A stretch of 64,000 nt of DNA from Corallium rubrum (GCA_964035015.1 OZ036005.1:13653968-13717967), one strand, 5' to 3'; numbered from the stretch's first letter, positions 51,824 to 63,687 are shown. Notes: a model not told the origin generated them from the letters alone. Translations and numbers: made by a program.

Positions 51824-52604
51824 TCATCTTGCTTTGCGTCCAATCATCATTTTATATTTGTGCTGATTAACCCATTTACATAAAGCATTCATGTTCAACT
51901 TCTTGAGAGAAGACCTCGGAACTTTTGCAAAATGCTTGTAACTTCTTCCTGGAATGTTCTCCATTGCTTTCTCTTCAAAGAGACTTTCAACAAGTGTTGC
52001 CAGATCTTTTTTGGTTTTCTTAGCAAAATGTTCTCCAGATCTTTTCATCACGCAGCATTCTCTGGAAGTCTGGTCAATCATGCCTTTTGCCATGTTCACC
52101 ATTTTCCCTGCTCTCTTGACGGTGGTGGTTGTGAGGTTGGGTCCCATCTTGCGAACTGCCTCTTTAAGAAGATTGTTATTGTGCTCAAGTTCAATATCTA
52201 AGGGGACATTCTTTCCATTATGCCCATGATTATTACAACTTCGGTTCCAGCGTTGTCTGTAGGCTTCTCTTGGTGTTAACAATGCTTGCTGCTGAAACTG
52301 TAAGTACAGTGCTTCCAGGCTATACTTACTGCTGCCAGAATCTGCATAAAAATGTAACAAAAAGAATTTCCAGCATCTCATCAGTCTGTTTCCATCACCC
52401 TCTGATATAGCATCATTGAAATTCATGAACAGTAATGCATGATCCATCAAATTACATTGATAATTTCGAACATCATCTGACTCATGACATTCATCAGTAG
52501 AGCGAAGTGTAGGGGTACTCCCATTAGTACTGGTTGGTTCTAGATCATCTACAACTAACGCATGTACATTCTTTTCATGCGTTATTCTATGCTTGCCATC
52601 AAAT
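51824..52604 (-). CDS. DUF6589 gene exon 8 (C-terminus)
   Basis: 781 bp ending at a stop at 51824. Contains the rest of the finger, an acidic linker and EGDGNRLMRCWKF, YSLEALYLQFQQQALLTPRE, NVPLDIELEHNNNLLKEAVR. The acceptor chosen is CAATAG. Confidence 0.87.
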
Positions 52605-54666
52605 CTATTGACATTATAAAATTCTAAATGTCAGAGACACATCTGTACTATGATTATTTATATGACAAATGAATGTAAACTTAATAAATTTTATGGGTAA
52701 AAAGATGGTGAAATAGCTAAAATGAAATAGATTTGCACTTTGTCTGAGTATCTTTCATTAAAAGTATGGTTCATCAGAATATTTCATTAGAATACAGTCT
52801 ATATCAGAGTACACCATGTTATAGATTTATTCTGCAACGAGGGACTTTTGTTTGAAGCTTTTTTTAATAATATGGCAGTCTATTATTAACCAATAAAAAA
52901 TGCATATGTAATATACTGCCCATACAACAAGTGTACAAAAAATAAGACACCGGAGTGTGCTGGGAAGTTTATATATTATGCTTACCTAAATGTTTTATCA
53001 CACCCAGGGAACCGACATGGAAACCGGCCATCAACAGTCATTCTAGCTTTACAAGCTTGTTCGCACTCTTGATTGTGAAGTGTTGCATCCACAATATCTG
53101 CATACATGTTGGTATCCATAACATAATCATCGACAACCCTTTAAGCAATACAAAAATCTTTGTTTGGTCATTAAATTAATGGATTGTTGCAAGGTTACCC
53201 ACCATCATATAGATATTATTATACATTTAAGTTTTAACGTATTGGCAACAACCCAGCTGAAAGCCTGAAACTAAATAAAAGCAAGATATGTTACTAGAAT
53301 AAAATTATAACACTTGGATTGGGATGAAAGGGTGGATTTTTCTTAAAAGGAAAACTGGTTAAACTTTTTGCTGTGATGTACATACATGTAGTTACCTTGA
53401 AGCAATTTGGTTGATATACTTGATCTTGTCATTCCTGTTTCTTCTAGACATGTCAGCTGGAAATGGATATTTAGTGGGTAGTTTATCATCAATTGTTCTT
53501 AAACCAATGAACATTGCAGCAGCAGCTATAACTCTTGCTTTTACTGCAAGTAAAAGCATTTGTTTATTTGCATCATATGCATGGTGTGTATCATTCTTTA
53601 CATTTCTTCGGTTGATAAGATTTCTATCTGCAAATAGGGTACATTTATCACTGGCTGCTGATGCTGAATACAATCTCGTATATAACAACTAAAAAATGAA
53701 GATTTTGCAACATTGATTAAAAGAATAAAATTTAATTGAATACAAATTAATTGAAACTGTTTAATCAGCATTGGTGGCTGTATAACATTCACATATTTAT
53801 AGTTCAGTCTCAAATCTCAAACACTGAAATTGAACATTTTTCTGAATTAATCTGAAAAACTATCACTCATATTAACATTCATGTCCGTATTGTATACTTG
53901 TATGAGATATCACAAGCTCTCAAATTTAGCTCTACTTTGTATATCTGAAGGTACAACAAGGTCACTCATATTGTAAATAGAAGTATATCAAGGTTATTGT
54001 ACTGCCAAAACAACGAATGTAGGTATAGTAAACATTTGGAGTGAAGGCCGGCCTTTATCAGTGAAATATAGTCATGTGGCAAAACATGCAATCGGAGTAT
54101 AAAAACAAACTAGTATTCATTAGTTTAGTTTAATGAATTTGTCACAAAATCTGTTTAAAAAAATTATTACAAAATTATTAACTAGTGAATACCGAAAGAT
54201 TTAAAAATTCCTTTGTAAATAGGTTGATTTTTAAATATGAACTAGCTTTTAAGTAGTAGAATTTGCAACTTTTATTACCTTTATTTAATAATTGAACTTA
54301 GGGATATAATGTATGATAGTTTTTATATAGAATTTGTAACGCATGATTTGTATTTAACCATTGTGAATAAAGAGAATTTGAATTTGAATTAACTTTACTG
54401 TGTGACAGGAGAGAAACAGAACTTTTATCCCAATTGAAATCAAGCCCCCTGATAATATTATCTTATATAATATTAAAAAATAATATGATTGTGTGTCACT
54501 TTCATCCTTAATGCCAGGGGATAAGACCATGGGTATGATTTCCCAAAGGATTGTGCTAGTATAATATAATATAATATAATAATATAATATAATATAATAA
54601 TATAATATAATATAATATAATATAATATAATATAATATAATATAATATAATATAATAATAATAATA

Positions 54667-54707
<41 letters not shown>

Positions 54708-57700
54708 TAATATAATAATAATATAATAATAATAATATATAAATAATTAAATAACATAATAATAATTTAATAATATCCCATTACTCATTTGTTTTTGTTT
54801 TCTGGTTCGGACTGGCTATTTTTTTATCATATGAGTATTTTTAACACACAACTTCACTTTCTTTCTTTTTTGGCTTCATATCTCTTTCTGACATAATATG
54901 GTATTTGCTCAAAACGGTAGACCTCTACATTCAAATGATTCAATGTTTCTGCAATACAATAACATTGCTATATTTCGATTCAAATTTCAAGACTGCCTAT
55001 GCAGCACGCTACTATTATTCAACAGTTTTTTTAGCAGTACCTTACTGTATATTCATTCAAGGCCGTGTTCAAGGTAAAAACTTACATGTGACTAACAATA
55101 GTGAACAACTTCAACAATTCAACACTAACATATTATATAACAGTCCATTTGTACCAAGGAGCTACATACCTAACATAAGGTTAATCTTGGCTGGGGTATA
55201 CATTACTGTAATAAATCTTTCAAACCCTTTTTGATAGTATCAATTAAAATTTAAACCACCTTTTTGTAAACATATACTGTACTGTATAGTAATACAAAGT
55301 ATATCTTACATCCAAAAACTTCACACTTGTATGCCAATCTGCAATCTCAACATGGAGGCCTTCCAGACGTTCTTCTTTGTTAAACCCATTGGAAAGGGAT
55401 AATAGAGAGTTAACTGCTCTTTCAACTGTCAACTGGTCACCCACAATGCCAGTTTCAGAAAAGTGAAAGCATTCTGTTTTGTCACACCAACGTGGCACAT
55501 ATGAATGAAGTGTGTGTAACACTTCCAGCATTCCATCTGCAGTATTTTCATTTTGAAAAATGATGCCAAGACTTTCCTATGTGACAGAGTTTAAAAAAAA
55601 CACCTTACCATTCGAGTATTTGAGAGAGGGATGTTAATACCCAAAAGTCCCTCAATAAGGAGGGACCAACTTATTTTTGATGAGAGGGTTTGGTAAATAC
55701 TAAAAAAAAACAAGCACAACTGTCAAAAGAGAAAAATTGGAGCAAGCTCAGTACATCTTTATATTTGGGGACAAAATTCTTGCAGAGGAATGACATGAGA
55801 GAAGGGGAGTTTAGTATGATTTTCATGGGTTTGGATGAAATTTCTATAAATAACATGTACAGGTATGACACCATGAGTGCAAGAGGTTAGCCCATTAAAG
55901 CCCTAATCAAATGAGAATGCAAGGCAAGTCATCGCAAGTTAGCTTACAATGAATTGCGATGCCACCAGTTCTGCACTTCCACTACTTCCCATGCTCTTTC
56001 ACTAGTTCTCATGGTAGTTTTTATGGTGACAGGGCACAAAAGACTTCATCGGCTTGTGTTCTGTGTTCAGACATTTCACGAGCTCTCGCAAGTTAAAGCA
56101 AAACTTGCAATGAAATTTGAACAAGATCAAATTAGTCACAAGCCAATGCAAGTAACCGCAAGTCAGTGAAAGCTGGTGGTCAAATGAGACACAAGCAAGC
56201 ACAAGCTAAAACTTGCAATGACTTGTGTTCTCGTTTGATCAGGGCTTAAAAGCCCAGTCAGGCAGAAGACCGGGTTCCCCTATTATCCATTTCCATGAGC
56301 GTGGAAGGTACCTATGCCACCCAGGGTACATGTACAGCACAATACAAAATTAAATCACCATGCAATGGCTGACAGGGACATTTGAGTGTCCCTGGCACAC
56401 CAGGTTATACAATAAAAGTATCTGCTGATACAGTACCCCTTTGCAAAACACTCCATGATCACCTTCAGTTTATTCATTATAACAGTGTAATAAAGACACA
56501 GATAGGACAATTTATAAAAAAACCCGTAAGTTTATACCTTTTCTGATTTTAAGCTCATTTCATTTGAATGTGGATGTATGATATTCTGAGCAACAACATC
56601 TTTACAGAACTCAAGATAAGGTACTTCATTTACAAGAATTCTTTTGATCATAAAGATATAATCCTGCTTCTGAAAAGTGTGGTCAGCCAAACTTGGGATC
56701 ACCTTACTATTATCAAGATCTGCCAGGTTGGATAATATTGGCTTGTCATCATTTAAATTATTTCCTGACACTCTGTTAGTGACCTTCATGTGATTAACCC
56801 AGTGATAGTCTTTGTTCTGGTCATCCTGGGTCATATCCCTCACTTTTTGATTTAAATCAAAGTTGTCAAATACAAGTTTGTAACCAGGACCAATGTTACA
56901 AGATTTTTCTGCAGGCTCTAAAAAACAAAAATTACATGCATTTTAATACAAGAAGAAATAAAGAATTATTTAAATATACATTAAAGTCATAGCAGAAAGC
57001 AGAGCAAATATACATACAGTACTTGAAAATGAGAAAAATAAACACTTATTATGGAATGAAGTTTGAACTTATTGAGAATTATCAAATTGATGAGGTTTGT
57101 GTTATCTGCTTATGGTTGAGGCTATAACACAATTAGTCAAGGTGATGATTCTCAACCAGGCATAACCTTTAAAATAATTGATTTATTATATAGAAAACTT
57201 AATCTTTTTTAGAAATCATTTACAAAATGGCCCCAAACAGTAAAATAATATTTTATGGTCATTTTCACACCAAGCATGAACTACGTTCATTTCATTACTG
57301 ATTAGTATAAGAAACTGTCTTGATAAACTGAGTATAAAAACACCTTTAGTGCTCACAAACAAATCAACAAGAATAGACTGTGATGGCTAAAACATAAGGG
57401 CACAGTTAACTGACTATCACAAGCTGAATTCTAAATTGATTAATGCATTGTACAAGTATTTATATCAACTACTAAAATACAGGTAAGCTAACTGCCAGTA
57501 ATAGTAACAAGCTTACCAGATCTAGCAGAATTATTTGGACAGTTAGGGTTTCCACCACTGTGTAGTTTAGATAGTGCATCTTCTTCAGCCTGTTTATACT
57601 GCAACAATCGTTCATTGTAGACTTTACCAAATTCATCACATTTCTTGTTGAAGTACGAAGGAGATACACCAATTTTGTACTTGGAGAGAAAATTGCACAA

Positions 57701-59200
57701 TGACTAGGAAGAGTATAAGTAGCTCAGTGTTAATGTATTAGTCAAATCCAAGGGTTAGACCAGAGGGTGGGATGGACACATTCAGATTTGACTGATACAT
57801 AATGAGATTTATCATTAAAAAATACATCAACCCTTTGCTTACCAACAGCTTCCCTCCAGAGGTGTAGCCAGAAGGGGGCTTCATATGCCTCAGTTAAGCT
57901 GCCCCCCAGGTTTTTCCTGGCCCCCCTTTCCTGGATACACCTCTGCTTCCCTCTGCAGAACAAAATTGTTTGGCATCAGCCCAGCTCACAACTATAAAGA
58001 CTCAAGAGTCCCATTGGAAACAAAGGGTTAAAAGACAATTTACTTTTTTAGATGTACTGACCTGAAAACCATTATATTTCATCAAAATCGTCATCAATAT
58101 CTGCACTGCAGTCATGAATTTACTTCTTTCCTTCAATAAAATAGATGCTGCTACAGCCACACTTGGTAGCCACTGGGCGTTGGTCTTGTTTCCTTTTGGG
58201 ATAGCACAAGTAACAAGAACTGAATATAAAAAGGGGGCTTTTTCTTTCAACTCCAGACAAACATCCTTTAATGATAATTTTCTCATATCAGTCACAGACG
58301 TTTTTCGTAAAATCGAAGGATTTGCTGTAGACACCATACCCGAACATTCCTTAGATATTTCCTTCAAAGAACACTTCAAAAGTTCAATTTTTAAATTTTT
58401 AACTTTAAAAGCTGCTCGGGCAATATCTTGCCAAGTACCACGAAGTAATGCCTTGCCTAATGGTTCCAGGTCATGCACTAGTTTTCTTTGTTTTGTCTGG
58501 GAAGGCCAATTCACAACAATCTGAAAAATACAAAGGAGAGAGAAGAAATATATTAAACATTAATACATGTAAAGAATAAAGAAAAAATACAATCTAATAT
58601 TTACAGTAAGTCTTAATAAAATATTAAATGACAAAACGAAAAGGCATTACTACAAATATTATATATGGCAAGTTGCCTAACCTTGACTGCAACGTCAGAC
58701 TTGGAGGAAGTAATAGGGACCACACGTTCTTGTTGTACTGGAGATAACCAAGGAGATTCATGCGAAAAAGGAACAGGTTTAAGAACTCGACGAGTTGGGG
58801 TACTTTGTCTTGGTTGCATACAGTTGTTTGTCTGTTCTATTAACTCGGACGATTCTGCCGAACGAAATCTCTTCGCTGATACCTCTTCCTCTTCGTCTAA
58901 TCTTGATTCTGATCGTATGAGGTTATTGCTTTGAATCAACAGCTCATTTTCGATACTTTTCAGGTTCGTGGCAGCTTTTTCCCTCCTTTCAAATAACCTT
59001 TTACATAGGCGACAACAGAAAAATAACTCGTCTCCTTTAAGTATGTCGGCGATATTTATCTTATATAAATCAAGCAACACCTGCGGCAACTCGAGGATAA
59101 TCTTACTGATAATATTGTTCTTTTGTTTGTGAATATAATATCTTTCTCTTGCCAAAACGTCTTTGTCGCATAATATGCAAATCGATCTTAACATTGTCAA
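51824..59200 (-). CDS. Zinc-finger DUF6589-type protein, probable transposase (8 exons)
   Basis: Exons 59200-58682, 58520-58062, 57703-57517, 56917-56538, 55576-55310, 53688-53396, 53138-52986 and 52604-51824 join in phase with GT-AG junctions into 1012 aa. The N-terminus has paired CxxC motifs (C8/C11, C63/C66) about 50 residues apart, as in ZAD-type zinc fingers. The middle has NIGPGYKLVFDNFDLNQKVR and DYHWVNHM, then ETGIVGDQLTVERAVN and GLHVEIADWHTSVKFLD. A C2H2-like finger (FPCRFPGCDKTF...H..TH) precedes the C-terminal EGDGNRLMRCWKFFLLHFYA and ELEHNNNLLKEAVRKMGPN. I recognise this set as the DUF6589 family abundant in cnidarian and fungal mobile elements. Conserved D residues (FDNFD, GDQLT, IADWH) are candidate catalytic acids. 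No frameshift is visible. The transposase role is inferred from context. Confidence 0.82.
52986..53138 (-). CDS. DUF6589 gene exon 7 (zinc finger start)
   Basis: 153 bp, DYVMDTNMYADIVDATLHNQ to RFPCRFPGCDKTF. The two cysteines are completed by H..TH in the next exon. Confidence 0.82.
53396..53688 (-). CDS. DUF6589 gene exon 6
   Basis: 293 bp, CTLFADRNLINRRNVKND to KIKYINQIASR. Phase 0 in, 2 out, donor GTAACT. Confidence 0.82.
54340..54395 (+). repeat. LINE 3' tail in a transposon intron
   Basis: GTGAATAAAGAGAATTTGAA with tandem TTTGAA, the usual end of a truncated non-LTR insertion. Confidence 0.5.
54559..54762. repeat. (TAATA)n / (TAA)n microsatellite
   Basis: About 200 bases of TAATA and TAA units. 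The Ile/Tyr-rich frame in it is an artefact. Confidence 0.97.
55310..55576 (-). CDS. DUF6589 gene exon 5
   Basis: 267 bp, 89 codons, phase 0: TGIVGDQLTVERAVNSLLSL and EERLEGLHVEIADWHTSVKF, the most conserved block of the family. Confidence 0.88.
55895..56249. mobile_element. MITE nested in the transposon
   Basis: TTAAAGCCCTAATCAAATGA and TCGTTTGATCAGGGCTTAA inverted ends, with GCAAGT/ACTTGC motifs inside. It lies in the intron between DUF6589 exons 4 and 5. Confidence 0.7.
56538..56917 (-). CDS. DUF6589 gene exon 4
   Basis: 380 bp, GPGYKLVFDNFDLNQKVRDM to MSLKSEK. The FDN.D and HWVNHM motifs are typical of the family. Confidence 0.85.
57517..57703 (-). CDS. DUF6589 gene exon 3
   Basis: 187 bp, SLCNFLSKYKIGVSPSYFNK then FGKVYNERLLQYKQAEEDAL. 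Phase 0 in, 1 out, donor GTAAGC. Confidence 0.85.
57856..57946. repeat. Small inverted-end repeat
   Basis: AGAGGTGTAGCCAGAAGGGG and CCTTTCCTGGATACACCTCT flank a 50-bp centre in a transposon intron. Confidence 0.55.
58062..58520 (-). CDS. DUF6589 gene exon 2
   Basis: 153 codons, phase 0. Contains IVVNWPSQTKQRKLVHDLE, RGTWQDIARAAFKVKNLK and the hydrophobic PFLYSVLVTCAIP region. The donor is GTCAGT. Confidence 0.85.
58682..59200 (-). CDS. DUF6589 gene exon 1 (N-terminal zinc motif)
   Basis: 173 codons. RSICILCDKDV and FFCCRLCKRLFERREK carry the paired CxxC. A serine/acidic linker follows. It starts 51 bases inside the right inner inverted repeat. The donor is GTTAGG. Confidence 0.8.
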
Positions 59201-59251
59201 TCACATCGCCGCCATTTTTGGCTGTTAATTTATATTGCAGGCCGGAAATTA

Positions 59252-59365
59252 ATTCTGTCACGGCTACGTCATCAGTACGGAATTTTGCCGCCTGAGAAGC
59301 AGACCTTCCTCTGGGGGGATTCGGTTTGCGAGACCCCCACGCGGGAGGTCTGTATCAGCAGGCTA
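59252..59365 (-). repeat. Right 114-bp inner inverted repeat / likely DUF6589 promoter
   Basis: Appears identical, inverted, to 48258-48371. Its inner edge is 51 bases from the start codon at 59200. Confidence 0.85.
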
Positions 59366-59606
59366 TTACTTTTTGGGAGCCGTTACTTTCGAGGAGCGCC
59401 GTTACTTTTTGGGAGCCGTTACTTTCGGGGAGCACCGTTACTTTTTGGGAGCCGTTACTTTCGGGGAGCGCCGTTACTTTCGGGGGACGTTACTTTCGGG
59501 GAGCCGTTACTCTCGGGGAGCCATTACTCTCGGGGAGCCGTTACTTTTTGGGAGCCGTTACTTTCGGGGAGGGCGTTACTTTAGGGGAGCCGTTACTTTC
59601 GGGTAG
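59366..59606 (+). repeat. Right subterminal array (GCCGTTACTTTCGGGGA)
   Basis: About 13 units on plus, the same orientation as the left array. Variants GGAGCGCCGTTAC and ACTTTTTGGGAGCC are alternated. Confidence 0.9.
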
Positions 59607-59826
59607 CAAAAAAGTGTTGGTATGGTTGCTAGATATTTGATATATTCATGGTAGGACATGGAATTTGAACTGTGTATTTAAAACCTTACATTACATACAT
59701 GCACATGTTTATATACTGTTGTTCCAGAGGCTCTCAGGGTTTGTGGCAAGATGAATCCGTTACTGTTTGTAAGCATCTTATTCATATACGTTATATCGGT
59801 TAAATCGTAGGCATTGCTTTCGGGGG

Positions 59827-59852
59827 GACCGCTACTTTGGGAACTCTGCGGT
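59827..59852 (-). repeat. Transposon right terminal inverted repeat
   Basis: Ends GGGAACTCTGCGGT, complementary to the left end with four differences, followed by ATT. Confidence 0.8.
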
Positions 59853-59855
59853 ATT

Positions 59856-61685
59856 TTGACTCTGTTCCAATTCTATGTAAACACGGACAGCCATCTTCTC
59901 AATTTCGTAAGGTAATTCCTCAGTAATTCTTCCAGACTTTATAATATGTTCATAGTAAAATACAAAAAAAAAGTTATGGTCACCGAACTCGTTTGGAAAA
60001 TACAGCAGTAAACCATTATGTTTCCCTAATTTCTAGCCATTTTGGCTAACTCTTGAATTTGTCTTATTATCTTAAAAAGTCCTTCATAAAAGAACGTAGT
60101 TAATTCAATACTGACTAGGAAAGTATTTGATATTGTTATATAGCTAGAGTTTCACTGGATGCAACGATGACTGTCGTTGTTTAATTGTAACCTTAGTTAA
60201 ATTTCAATGTCTACCGAGCGGGCAATAATTGAGAACTTATTGCCTGCTCGGTCCATACGTTTTCAATTGTTGCCCGCTAGAACTTTGAACTCTTCACGGC
60301 ATCATATAAGCAAAAGTTTGTTTGGTACGAAAAAAAGAATATTTATAGGTCTTCAAAGCATGTGGAGAAACATATTGCTGTTCTTTTGTTCTGAGACTTA
60401 TATTTGTTTGGTTGATCGAAGTGAAATTATGGGGCCAGGCGAAATGTGTTGGTAAGTCTAGCGTTTGTCTTTTGTATACTTTCCCTTGATAAACGTCGAA
60501 ATTATTCAGCGAAACTCAAGCTATATAACAAAACACATTAAGTGTTACATTAAGACATTAAGTCTGCCTCGGGAAACAGTTAGTTTTGTTTTCCCTCGAG
60601 TCTCGATGTTTCCCTCGAAAAAAAAGTGGGGGTCATGACCAAGTGTCTTCGTGAGCTACACAAGGTTAAAGCTTCAACCCCAATCATTTCATCTAGTATA
60701 TGCGAAAGCGCACAACAATTTTTTAATTTTTTCAAAAAACCAAAATTAAGTTAGTAAGTGATATTTTATGTGTTTTCGCAGCGGCGGCGTGGCTCTGAAA
60801 TAGGGGCAGGGAAATCATGTTCTAGGGCCCACTTTCAGGGGTCATCATGATAAGAATTTAGAACTGTCGGCATGCTCCCCCGGAAAATTTTTGAAATTTG
60901 GTGTCTGAAATGAAATTTCCTGCGTTCCGACAACACCTTTTAGCGATTTTAAAAGTTTAAAAACAGAGAAACAACGATACGATATTAATAAGCTAACGTG
61001 CATGTGCAGTAGTTGCATGCAGTCTTGTTATTTTCAATACACGGTTAATATAATAAAATACTATAAAATAAATGTGCTGCATAGGCAACGTTGAATTGGA
61101 AAAAAAATCGAAATAACATAAATGGTTTTGTGAAATGAATTGAACTGTACGTTTCCCTCATAAAAGGCCTTAGCTCGAAACACTATAGAACTGCAATATT
61201 CCATAATCTAAATTGCACTACAAGTTTTATGCTGCAGTGGTTAAAAATTATTGACCAACCAACTAAGCACCTACAAAATATTTGGGCCCACCAGTCACAA
61301 ATTGTTGGGGCCCACAAGGTATACAGATCATCGAGGCCCACCGGGAAATGCCCCCCCCCCCCCCCCCCTGTGTTTTCGTCATTAACACTTGGATACATAT
61401 CTTGAATTGTGCGCAGAAAAGCTGCGCAATGCAAAACTGAGGAATTTCCTTAATTATACAGTAGCTCGTTTTTGTGACGTCATAAAAATTGTAAACCCAC
61501 AAACCTGGTTGTTTGGGATGTTTTACAGATCGTTGTAAATTTTTGTCGAAAATTTTAGGTTGATACGAACCTTCTAAAGTTACAGAGTTTTAAATTTTGT
61601 TGAAGTGTCTATGCCAAACGAAAATTGTTTTGCAGTTTCTCGTTTCCATGCTTCGTTGTTGAGATTTTTCAGTTTAATTATTTAA
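59856..61685. other. Flank right of the transposon, nothing coding recognised
   Basis: Holds a small inverted pair of CCGAGCGGGCAATA/TTGCCTGCTCGG at 60216-60252 and a C run at about 61351-61368. The 82-aa frame at 60207-60455 has no known domain. Confidence 0.35.
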
Positions 61686-61872
61686 CAAATAAAACATAAA
61701 GCTCCGTGCATATGTACTCTTATAAAGGCACGTCGGTTTAACGTCATTTGAACACGAAAGAAGTTGAGTAGATGCACGAGGCGATAGCCGAGTACCTTTA
61801 CACTTCTTTCACGTCAAACGTACCTTTATAAGAGTACATATGCACAGGAGCGGTATGTTTTATTTGTTTTAT
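61686..61872. mobile_element. Hairpin MITE (GCATATGTACTCTTATAAAG)
   Basis: AAATAAAACATAAAGCTCC.GTGCATATGTACTCTTATAAAG on the left and its complement (CTTTATAAGAGTACATATGC, ATGTTTTATTTG) on the right. Confidence 0.8.
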
Positions 61873-63230
61873 AAAATAAGAAGGGGAAAAATCAAACTAA
61901 AAGTGAGCTAGTTTAGGAATTTGGCGGGCTTTTACGGCCAGCTGACGCCATTCTACGCCATTTTACGTCATTCATGATATCTGTTCTCTTATAAATGCAG
62001 GACACCTTATTTTATAAATGCAAATTAAACATCTTGACGTCACATGTGCATAATGACATATCGAGGAAGATTATGTATCTTTGTTATTATCAAATATATA
62101 TAATCACTTGAAAATTTACATGTTTATTTTGCTGTTGTGCACACGTTTCCTTCGACCGCATTTGCTTTGATAGCAATGATGTATAACCTCCGATAACTAT
62201 ACACAGTGTAGCCCTCGATTTCCAGTCGTATCTCAGGTCCCAGAGCTTGTCCAATTGTCGATTTGCCCCCAATCACAAAGGTGCCTGCACATTTTCAGCA
62301 GGCATATATTAGGATTATTGCATAATATAGTATTACGATTATTGCATGAATTAATAAAATATTGACGATAAATAGAGTGCTGGTATATAAGTGAGGGCTG
62401 AAAGCTATGGGATCAGATGAGTTAATACCCAAAGAAATAATTAGAAAATTCAATTTGTTCAACAAAACTCAGTCGGTTTCATAGATTTACATAATTATGA
62501 TTTATAGATTGGTAATTCATTTGTATTTGCATCATAAATATATCAAATATCAGAGACCAAATATCAAATATCAGAGATAGATCAAATATCTAGCTAGCAA
62601 CAGTCGATTTACCACATTTACATTCGCCCCCCCCCCCCCCCCCCCCCCAGCAAATTCGTCCCCCTCCCCTGGGGGGCGAATTTCCTAGGAATCCCGCCCC
62701 CCTCTAGGAAATTGCTCCCCCCCTCTCGATTTCGATTTAAAATCAAAACATGTCATAAATATTGTTAAAATATTGTTAACGATTGTTAACGATTACTATT
62801 GTCGAAATTTGTAGAAAACAAGTCCCATTAGCTACAAAAGCGGGAAAATCTAAAGGACGACATGCACTTGCCTTGTGCCGGGTACTTCTGCTCTGTGAAT
62901 ACGTATCAGAACGTACAAAAATCACCGTCGGTTGTCAATTTTATATACAAAGTATTATTATGTAACCATTTATTTTGGCCTACCTTGAACACCAAGCCGG
63001 AAGAATTTTCTAAACAGCAAAAGCGTGAATGCGTGATTTGAAAAAAAGGGCCGCCGATTTTACTTTCATCGTTACGGCTTTTTTAAAAATTATTTGTTTG
63101 ACAATTATCTTTTTGACAAGACTACCTGGTATTATATAGTGGTATATCACTAGCAAAAAATAATATTACTTTGAAAAATTTTAACTTTATCCTAGTATAA
63201 TCGCTAATAATTATGAAAGATAGATGTGCA
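61873..63230. other. Non-coding stretch
   Basis: Contains a C run (about 62629-62648) followed by CCCCCT-rich sequence, and short AT repeats (ATATCAAATATCAGAGA at 62545-62590). No gene recognised. Confidence 0.35.
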
Positions 63231-63279
63231 GCTACGTCTGAATAGGAAGCACATGATGTGCTTCCTATTCAGACGTAGC
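63231..63279. repeat. Perfect 49-bp palindrome
   Basis: GCTACGTCTGAATAGGAAGC with ACAT, one central base, then the exact complement. 24-bp arms without mismatch. Confidence 0.9.
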
Positions 63280-63687
63280 CTCCCTTTTTAAAGGGCGATA
63301 TTACGACGTCAAAATGTTTAATTTACATATCAAACAACCTGAAATAACTCAAGAACAAATTAGAGCAAGGAAACGAAAAACTGCAAAAAATGTTAGATTA
63401 TTATAAAATACCAATTAATCATACACATCTGCTCTAAAAAGGGCTCTCGATCGCCAATTAGCAGGGATTAAACACATAGTACCACTGAAAGAAAATGTAA
63501 AGTTACCTTCTTTATTTATAAACGCACGCCTTGCCTTGGAACTGTTGGAAGATTGGATATTTAATTTCTTTTAGCCACGACACGTGTATATTAGGGAGGC
63601 TGAGCCCCCTCTTGTTGAATTTCAAGGAGCTGCCTTGGCCAGTTGGCTGTATTTATCGGAAGATGAACCGGCTGACGAATGTGGAAT
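63280..63687. other. Non-coding stretch
   Basis: A short plus-strand open segment (about 63315-63570) reads AELARFARL-like fragments in no consistent frame. No gene can be supported. Confidence 0.25.

Larger units (their letters stand above)
47950..59852. mobile_element. 11.9-kb DUF6589/RecQ-helicase DNA transposon (Academ-like?)
   Basis: Outer ends ACCGTAGAGTTCCTAAAGTG and its inverted partner CTACTTTGGGAACTCTGCGGT agree over 26 bases with four transitions. ATT flanks both sides (47947-47949, 59853-59855), a 3-bp duplication. Inside come subterminal arrays of GCCGTTACTTTCGGGGA, then 114-bp inverted repeats with no difference I can see (48258-48371, 59252-59365). Two convergent genes fill the interior: a RecQ-like helicase and a zinc-finger/DUF6589-type protein, the probable transposase. 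Both reading frames are uninterrupted. Academ transposons have 3-4-bp duplications and some carry helicases, so this is my best class guess from memory, not a database result. A smaller MITE (55895-56249) and a LINE tail (54340) have inserted in its introns. Confidence 0.85.

Noticed and set aside
47950..59852. Kolobok, hAT or Zisupton assignment of the large transposon
   Set aside because: Those groups have TTAA or 8-bp duplications as far as I know; here the flanks agree on only 3 bp (ATT).
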